A stretch of DNA of 64,000 bases, taken from Alphaproteobacteria bacterium (lineage in GTDB: Bacteria; Pseudomonadota; Alphaproteobacteria; Micropepsales; Micropepsaceae). The stretch's first letter is position 1, and each line of letters starts with the position of its first letter. Location of the stretch: NCBI GenBank assembly GCA_028871795.1, contig JAGWMG010000009.1:62001-126000 (forward strand). Direction: 5' to 3'. The position numbers and the translations under genes were made by a program. The notes under the pieces are model-generated. The model searched no databases. It saw only the letters and a list, made by a program, of their open reading frames with translations, and was not told the DNA's origin. Shown piece by piece: positions 58,769 to 64,000 of the stretch.

Positions 58769-59766
58769 AGTCCCCGATCCCGACCTTCCCGACACTTCTG
58801 CAACGGTTCTTCACGCAACGCTTGATGCAGCAGAAGCAAGTCAGCGCCCATACGATCAGCTCTTACCGAGACACGTTCCGGTTGTTGCTGCGTTTTGCGC
58901 AGAAGCGATTGCACACGCCGCCGGATCGACTCGCCTTCGAGAAGCTCGACGCGCCGCTCATCGCGGCCTTCTTGAACGAGATGGAGAAAGCGCGGAGCGT
59001 GACCGTGCGCACCCGCAATCTGCGGCTCACGGCGATCCGGTCGTTCTTCCGCTTCGCCGCCTATGAAATGCCGACGCACAGTGCGCAAATCCAGCGCGTC
59101 CTCGCGATGCCGGCCAAGCGGTTTGATCGCAAGCTGATCGACTTCCTGACCCGGCCTGAGGTCGATGCCCTCCTGGATGCGCCGGACAAGAGCACTTGGA
59201 GCGGTCGCCGGGATCACGTCCTGATGCTGACGACCCTGCAAACAGGCCTTCGCCTCTCCGAGGTCACCGGCCTTCAACGCCAGAACGTGACGTTCGGGGC
59301 GGGCGCTCATATCGAAGTCCTCGGCAAGGGGCGCAAGCAACGTGCCGTGCCGCTTTGCAAGTCGGTCGCCGATGTTCTCGAAGCGTGGTTCGATGAACTG
59401 AACCCGGCCCAGGACGATATCGTCTTCCCCAGCATCCGCCGCCAAAGGCTGAGCTCCGACGCCGTGGCGCGTCTTCTGAAAAAGCACATCACCATCGCTA
59501 GCAACGCATGTCCCTCGCTGAAGCAGAAGAACATCACCTTCCACTGCCTGCGCCACACGACGGCAATGGACCTGCTCCATGCTGGAGTAGAGCAAACCGT
59601 TATTGCACTCTGGCTTGGGCATGAGTCCATCGAAACCACCCAGATCTATCTCGACGCCGATCTGGCGCTGAAAGAGAAAATCCTCGCCCGCACGATCCCG
59701 TTCGACAGCAAGCCTGGGAAGTACCGTCCCGACAACAAGTTGCTGACGTTCCTCAACCAGCTATAG
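58765..59766 (+). CDS. RIT tyrosine recombinase C
   Basis: 333 residues, ATGA overlap with recombinase B. XerD-like: core-binding TRNLRLTAIRSFFRFAAYE, catalytic Arg in QTGLRLSEVTGLQ, HCLRHTTAMDLLHAG, LWLGHESIETTQIYLDAD with Tyr. Intact. Confidence 0.9.
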   Translation: MKSPIPTFPTLLQRFFTQRLMQQKQVSAHTISSYRDTFRLLLRFAQKRLHTPPDRLAFEKLDAPLIAAFLNEMEKARSVTVRTRNLRLTAIRSFFRFAAYEMPTHSAQIQRVLAMPAKRFDRKLIDFLTRPEVDALLDAPDKSTWSGRRDHVLMLTTLQTGLRLSEVTGLQRQNVTFGAGAHIEVLGKGRKQRAVPLCKSVADVLEAWFDELNPAQDDIVFPSIRRQRLSSDAVARLLKKHITIASNACPSLKQKNITFHCLRHTTAMDLLHAGVEQTVIALWLGHESIETTQIYLDADLALKEKILARTIPFDSKPGKYRPDNKLLTFLNQL

Positions 59767-59774
59767 GAGTAAGG

Positions 59775-59869
59775 ACTATGCCGATGAACTCTACATCTCG
59801 ATCCCATCATCTTCCTGCCTTTGTGCTGCTTCGAAGTCCCTTTGTCGGCATAGTTTTGCGGTCGGCATA
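59775..59869 (-). repeat. Right terminal repeat of the RIT element
   Basis: Mirror of the left end: ACTATGCCGA (59775-59784), TCGGCATAGT (59845-59854) and outermost TCGGCATA (59862-59869). Distance between the two outer motifs (15 bases edge to edge) is the same at both ends; the inner copy is 12 bases further in on this side. Confidence 0.75.
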
Positions 59870-59874
59870 CGATC

Positions 59875-59898
59875 TCGTATTCCGCTAGCGGAATACGA
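59875..59898. repeat. Perfect 24-base palindrome over the present trbI stop
   Basis: TCGTATTCCGCT followed by its reverse complement AGCGGAATACGA, six bases outside the RIT right end. It contains the current trbI stop codon (TAG at 59887-59885). No counterpart is seen at the left end, so it is either part of the element's asymmetric end or an insertion target. Confidence 0.7.
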
Positions 59899-61108
59899 TA
59901 TCCTTGTGAACGATGACGCGCAGTGACCAGCCGGGTCGCACCTTGATCGTCGGCTGGATGTTCAGATTTTTCTGCGTGAGCTGCTGGCCTGCCTGATTGA
60001 CGCTGTCTTGGGTCGATTGCCGGATGGCGGTCACAAGATCGCTCCGGCCGTTCAACGTCAGTTGCGTGCTGACGCCCAGCAAGGTTGAGATCGCCACACC
60101 CTTGAGCAGAGCCCACGTATGATAATCAACATCATCTTGAAGACCGGAATAGCCCTGCGAGTCCGTCGCCGGCAGATTATCGATCTGGATAGACGAGCCG
60201 TCTGGCATGATGATCCGCTGCCAAACAACAAGCGCGCGGCTTTGGCCGAACGCCACGACGCTGTCGTAAGTACCGATCAGCCGCGAGCCTTGCGGGATCA
60301 AGAGTATCCGACCACTGACTGAGTCGTAGACGTTCTGCGTGATCTGGGCGACGACAAGCCCAGGCAAATCCGAATCCAATCCTGTGATCAGACTGGACGA
60401 GATCAGCGTCCCGGCCATGACTTCATAAGGCGAGACAGGGTCTTGGATCGCATGCGGATTGTAAATATTGCGGTCATCGTGCGCGTTGACGAAATCGAGC
60501 TTGCGCTGCGCGTCGCCAGGATCGCGCGCTGGATCCAAAGCAAGACGTGTGTCCGCGGCAGCCGCGGCGTCGGCGGACGGCGGTGGGCCACTCATCCCGA
60601 CAGTCGCCGGATCGACCGAACCAGTGTGACTAGCGCCGGGTTGGAAGAACACATTTGCTTCGCTGGCCTGGCGCGCAAGTTGGGCCTGATGCATTTCTTC
60701 GGCGCGGGCCGTGTCGTTCTCGCTCGCCGTTCCAGATGCTGGCACACCGAGATTATTTCGTGCGCGCAACTCTCCTGGTCCGAGATCGCCCGGTAGCGCC
60801 GGTCCCAAGGCGGGAGGCTTGATCTTGTCGTAACCGGACGGCAGCGCCGCGAGGCCATCGGCGGTTGGCTTGCGGTCGATACTGTAGAGCTCCTCGCCTG
60901 AGGCAGGCTTCGCGATGGGTGTTGCTTTGAGCGCAAGCCAGGTCGCGGCGAAGATTCCGACCAAGGCAGTGCCAACAATACCGATCACCACATGCCGCTT
61001 GAAACGTGCGACCGGTCTCGGTCTCGCCCGAAGCACAAGCGACTCCGGATCGAGTTTCGGTGGACCCGCTGGTCCTGGCTGGATCGCTGCATCACTCATG
61101 TCGCTCAC
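59885..61108 (-). CDS. trbI: Conjugal transfer protein TrbI (VirB10-like), C-terminus altered by RIT insertion
   Basis: Envelope-spanning channel component of the Trb type IV secretion system. 407 residues: cytosolic N-terminus, one span at about 38-58 (HVVIGIVGTALVGIFAATWL), a Pro-rich periplasmic linker, and the VirB10 beta-barrel domain (VSPYEVMAGTLISSSLITGL, RILLIPQGSRLIGTYDSVVA). Ends KDIVFR instead of the family's LVLRPYRG, because of the RIT element. GTG start at 61108 (GTGA overlap with trbG); an ATG three codons in is possible. Confidence 0.92.
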   Translation of the reverse strand: MSDMSDAAIQPGPAGPPKLDPESLVLRARPRPVARFKRHVVIGIVGTALVGIFAATWLALKATPIAKPASGEELYSIDRKPTADGLAALPSGYDKIKPPALGPALPGDLGPGELRARNNLGVPASGTASENDTARAEEMHQAQLARQASEANVFFQPGASHTGSVDPATVGMSGPPPSADAAAAADTRLALDPARDPGDAQRKLDFVNAHDDRNIYNPHAIQDPVSPYEVMAGTLISSSLITGLDSDLPGLVVAQITQNVYDSVSGRILLIPQGSRLIGTYDSVVAFGQSRALVVWQRIIMPDGSSIQIDNLPATDSQGYSGLQDDVDYHTWALLKGVAISTLLGVSTQLTLNGRSDLVTAIRQSTQDSVNQAGQQLTQKNLNIQPTIKVRPGWSLRVIVHKDIVFR

Positions 61109-62115
61109 CGCGATTGTTGGTTGCCGTTTGTGTCCGCCGTGCGCAGGTCATTCGTTCGCTTGATGCGGACGACCTGCTGATGATCCTGGCCGAGCCGCAG
61201 CTCAGCGGTCTTGAAGAGTTGATCGACGATGTAGTAGTTGCCGCGCACCCGATAGTTCACCAGGTCGCTGCTGCCGCCTGGTCCAGCGACGAACAGCGGC
61301 GGCGCCTCGCCCTGATCGAGCGCCTTCGGAAACTCGATATAGACGTGAGTCCCGTCATCGAAGGCACGCATGGGCTTCCAAGGTGGATGGTCGCCACTGA
61401 TCTCATAGTTGAAGTTGAGATTGTCGAGCGCCGGAATGTTGTCGGTTGGCAAATGGGACGCGACCGTCCCAGCCCCGGCGTTTTCCGTGACCAAGCCATC
61501 CTGCGGATAGGTCCAGGAAATCGCCGCCATATAGGTGCGGCCGGTGCTTTCAAGCTGGAGATGGTAGGTGCGCCGATCCGTGGTGATGATGAGGTTGGTG
61601 CGAAGATTGGCCGCGAAGGGCTTCGCCAGGATGTGGACCTCTTTGGTCGCACCGGAGCCGCTCGTCGTGTCGCCGACCACCCAGCGCGTCGTGTCGCCGG
61701 CGGAAATCGCGGTCAGGTTCTCGCCCGGTTGCAAAGCGATGTCGCTGACTTCCTGCGGCGCGGCATAGAGCCGGTACAGCGCTCCTTCCGAGTACGGATA
61801 AATCTGTATCGCGTTGATATAGCCGTCGCTGGTCGGCTCTTGCAGCGCGGCGAGATTCGCAGCCTCGACGCTTTTTTTTGGCGGACGTGTAACATGGGCG
61901 ACCGGACGCGGCTTCGGCTGAAGCTGACCCGGCAGAGGAAGCGGCTGCACGATCTGAACGGTATGCACGATCTGCGGCGGATCGGGAACGATCGTGGCCT
62001 TTTGCAAGGGTGGGTCCCTCCGGAGAAACGACGGCAATTCGCTGGCGTTCGTGCAGGCCGAGAGCGCCATGGCGCAAACGGGCATCAACAGTGCGATGCG
62101 GATGGGACGATTCAT
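61105..62115 (-). CDS. trbG: Conjugal transfer protein TrbG (VirB9-like)
   Basis: Outer-membrane-complex component of the Trb channel. 336 residues from the ATG at 62115; signal peptide with lipobox-like LSAC (RIALLMPVCAMALSACTNAS). VirB9 domain with FNYEISGDHPPWKPMRAFDD, GTHVYIEFPKAL and the C-terminal NYRVRGNYYIVDQLF. The upstream extension is not used. Confidence 0.92.
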   Translation of the reverse strand: MNRPIRIALLMPVCAMALSACTNASELPSFLRRDPPLQKATIVPDPPQIVHTVQIVQPLPLPGQLQPKPRPVAHVTRPPKKSVEAANLAALQEPTSDGYINAIQIYPYSEGALYRLYAAPQEVSDIALQPGENLTAISAGDTTRWVVGDTTSGSGATKEVHILAKPFAANLRTNLIITTDRRTYHLQLESTGRTYMAAISWTYPQDGLVTENAGAGTVASHLPTDNIPALDNLNFNYEISGDHPPWKPMRAFDDGTHVYIEFPKALDQGEAPPLFVAGPGGSSDLVNYRVRGNYYIVDQLFKTAELRLGQDHQQVVRIKRTNDLRTADTNGNQQSR

Positions 62116-62129
62116 TTGGTGCTCCCTGC

Positions 62130-62813
62130 TTAGCTGTCGAGTTCGCGCGACCAGTTCACGCCATTGATGTAGAGACCGAGGGGATTCTTCTTCAGTGTTT
62201 CGGCGGTAGCGGGCTGCTTGGTGACGATGGAGAGAATCGCCGTCCAGTGTTCGGTCTTGGCGAGCGTGTCGTGCTCGAAGGTCTGCTCGGTCCATTTGAC
62301 CTGAAACGAATTGTCGGAGACCCGCACCACGCTGGTGACTTGCACCGACACGGTGCGCTCGCCAATCGCCTTGAAGGGATCGTTGGACTTTGCGAACTGA
62401 TTGAGAAACACCGCGCCGTGATCGGTGGCGTAGTCATAGGCTTCCAGCCAATCGCGCCGCACCACGACGGGATCGAGCGACAATTCGCGCACATCCGTGA
62501 TGAAGCGAGCCAAATACCAGGCGATTTCGGCATCGGTCGGCGTATAATTCTGGATGGCCGGGCCGATCGCCTGGACGGCGCCGAACTTGTCGACCTGCAC
62601 GACATAGGGCACGACGCGGCTCTGGGTCGATTGCCAGATCATTCCGCCGGCCAACAGGATCGCGAGTCCGAGCGAGGAGAACGAGGCGAGACGCCAGTTC
62701 TGGGCCTGTACACGGGCGCCACCCATACGTTCGTCCCAAGCCTGCGCGGCCTTTTGATACGGCGTCGTCGCCTCCGGCGTTTGGCCATAACGTTGCAGCG
62801 TGCGTCTGAACAT
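62130..62813 (-). CDS. trbF: Conjugal transfer protein TrbF (VirB8-like)
   Basis: Inner-membrane assembly factor of the Trb channel. 227 residues: cytosolic N-terminus (ERMGGARVQAQNWRLASFSS), one span near residues 47-65, and the VirB8 periplasmic domain (RVVPYVVQVDKFGAVQAIGP, FLNQFAKSNDPFKAIGERTV). It starts directly at the end of trbL. Confidence 0.93.
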   Translation of the reverse strand: MFRRTLQRYGQTPEATTPYQKAAQAWDERMGGARVQAQNWRLASFSSLGLAILLAGGMIWQSTQSRVVPYVVQVDKFGAVQAIGPAIQNYTPTDAEIAWYLARFITDVRELSLDPVVVRRDWLEAYDYATDHGAVFLNQFAKSNDPFKAIGERTVSVQVTSVVRVSDNSFQVKWTEQTFEHDTLAKTEHWTAILSIVTKQPATAETLKKNPLGLYINGVNWSRELDS

Positions 62814-64000
62814 CTATTTCTCCCGTTCGTCGAGGTCGGGTATGGCGGCGGCACCCGGTCGATCGCCTTCTTTGATGGCCTGGCTCGTGGTGTGAACGTG
62901 CGCACGCAGGCGCTGCTCGTTGCGCAGCCTTCGCGCCCAATCGGGCGTTCCACCCGATGATGCGGACGGCGGCGCGCTACTTGCCTTGTTCTCATTGGAA
63001 GCCTTGCCGGTCCTCGTCCCGCCGCTGGCACGGAACGCGGCGTCGCGGCCGGCTTGAACGCTGTCGTTGAAACCTGATGCGATGCGTTCGCCGATACCTT
63101 TGGCGGCGTTGCCGACGGCGCCGGCACCCGCGCGCGCCACGCCGGCCAGGCCCGCGCCAACGCCCGCGGCGCCGCTCGCGCCTGAAGTTGCCTGGCCGAG
63201 TTGATAGGCCGCCGATGCACCGGCGGTGAGTGCCGTTCCGGCGCGAACGGCACTCAGACCGGCGCCAGCCGCCAATCGTCCGGCACCCGCGGCACCGGCA
63301 CCGGCGAGCGCCGCACCGCCGACGAGTGCGCCGGCCGTACCGAGGGCTGCGCCCGCGCCCAATTGCGGCGCGCCGGAAACAAGACCCGTGGCGATGCCCG
63401 GACCGAAGATTCCCAGGCCGAACAGCGAAAGCGAAGCTAGCGCCAGCGACATCGCGTCTGCCAGGTTCGGTTGCTGGCCTTGGAGGGCCGAGGTGAATTG
63501 GCTGAAGAAAGTCGTGCCGATGCCGACGATGACGGCGAGCACCATCACCTTTATTCCGGACGAGACCACGTTGCCAAGGACGCGCTCGGCGAGGAACGCC
63601 GTCCTCCCCCATAACGCAAAGGGCACGAGCACAAAGCCGGCCAACGTCGTGAGCTTGAATTCGAGAATGGTGATGAAGAGCTGGACGGCCAGGATGAAGA
63701 AGGACAACACGACCACAATCCAGGCAAACAAGAGAACCACAATCGTCACGAAGTTGTTGAAGAAGGTGGTAAAGCCTATGAGAGAGCCGGCCTGCTGCAA
63801 GAGCGGCCACGCGGCTTGGAATCCGGTTCCCGCTAGCTTTCCCGGACGCAAGAGATCAGCCGCCGTCAATCCGCTGTTGGTCGCCTGGAGCCCCAGGGTC
63901 GAGAACGAATTGAAGATGACCATCGAGAGGGTCGAGAAGTTGTTGATGATGAAAGCAAAGCTGCCGACATAGAGCACCTTCTTAATGAGACGGGCGAGGA
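62814..64000 (-). CDS. trbL: Conjugal transfer protein TrbL (VirB6-like), 5' end outside the window
   Basis: Polytopic inner-membrane channel protein of the Trb system. The open frame runs off the right edge; the visible 395 residues include five or six spans (FFNNFVTIVVLLFAWIVVVL, FILAVQLFITILEFKLTTLA) and the long Ala/Gly-rich C-terminal half with a basic, probably disordered tail. The family is about 450 residues, so the N-terminus is missing. The ATG at 63977 is internal. Confidence 0.9.
   Translation of the reverse strand, partial: LARLIKKVLYVGSFAFIINNFSTLSMVIFNSFSTLGLQATNSGLTAADLLRPGKLAGTGFQAAWPLLQQAGSLIGFTTFFNNFVTIVVLLFAWIVVVLSFFILAVQLFITILEFKLTTLAGFVLVPFALWGRTAFLAERVLGNVVSSGIKVMVLAVIVGIGTTFFSQFTSALQGQQPNLADAMSLALASLSLFGLGIFGPGIATGLVSGAPQLGAGAALGTAGALVGGAALAGAGAAGAGRLAAGAGLSAVRAGTALTAGASAAYQLGQATSGASGAAGVGAGLAGVARAGAGAVGNAAKGIGERIASGFNDSVQAGRDAAFRASGGTRTGKASNENKASSAPPSASSGGTPDWARRLRNEQRLRAHVHTTSQAIKEGDRPGAAAIPDLDEREK

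Larger units (their letters stand above)
56475..59869 (+). mobile_element. RIT (Recombinase-in-Trio) element
   Basis: Three different tyrosine recombinase genes in a row, each overlapping the next by ATGA, bounded by inverted repeats: the defining layout of RIT elements. About 3.4 kb. It is inserted in trbI in the opposite orientation to the trb operon and so may reduce transcription of the DUF2274 and DUF736 genes. Confidence 0.85.
50464..64000. mobile_element. Integrative conjugative element, left part
   Basis: Evidence for one element: an attachment-site tRNA fragment, an adjacent tyrosine integrase, a toxin-antitoxin pair, defence-like cargo, and Trb mating-pair genes continuing off the right edge. 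Composition is somewhat less GC-rich and less uniform than in the nuo region. The right end, relaxase and coupling protein are not in the window. Confidence 0.8.

Noticed and set aside
1-64000. CRISPR array or other regular short repeats
   Set aside because: I found no regularly spaced identical repeats and no cas-like gene.

Overview
The window is chromosomal DNA of a high-GC alphaproteobacterium with a large foreign insertion at its right end. Evidence for the group: the unbroken order rpsB-tsf-pyrH-frr-uppS-cdsA-dxr-rseP-bamA-skp-lpxD-fabZ-lpxA-lpxI-lpxB with LpxI rather than LpxH, a short prolyl-tRNA synthetase, a complete 14-gene nuo operon followed by birA-coaX-RNase J-methylmalonyl-CoA epimerase, and a GTTC-N7-GTTC LexA box. 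I cannot name genus or species.

Layout. 1-14574 (minus strand): translation factors, UMP kinase, undecaprenyl and phospholipid precursors, outer-membrane assembly and lipid A synthesis in one tightly packed operon; lpxB runs off the left edge. 14826-31073: housekeeping and mixed genes: an aminotransferase, dnaE preceded by an SOS-box-driven microprotein, a VOC/ArsR/SRPBCC operon with its own operator, an O-methyltransferase, a TPR-sulfotransferase, lolD-lolC, proS, a CPBP protease, two secreted proteins of unknown role and a purine permease. 31090-49348 (minus): nuoA-N running into birA, coaX, RNase J and mce. An AT-richer small membrane-protein gene and a REP-like repeat sit between nuoF and nuoG. 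49639-50352: tRNA-Asp and an EF-hand lipoprotein.

50464-64000 is the left part of an integrative conjugative element. It begins at an orphan 3' half of tRNA-Val, next to a tyrosine integrase, and carries a HigBA-type toxin-antitoxin pair. After that come three overlapping genes: an AbiGi-like protein whose reading frame is completed only by a -1 shift on a TTTTTTA slippery site, a SIR2-like NAD-domain protein, and a protein I do not recognise. This trio is the best candidate for an undescribed anti-phage system in the window. Beyond it is the end of a Trb conjugation operon (trbL, trbF, trbG, trbI, DUF2274, DUF736, minus strand). A Recombinase-in-Trio (RIT) element has landed in the last codons of trbI, and the original trbI tail can still be read on the far side of it.

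I saw no CRISPR array, rRNA gene or replication origin. Start codons were chosen from ribosome-binding sites, ATGA/GTGA overlaps with the upstream gene, and family N-termini; functions are from recognised motifs, not database searches.
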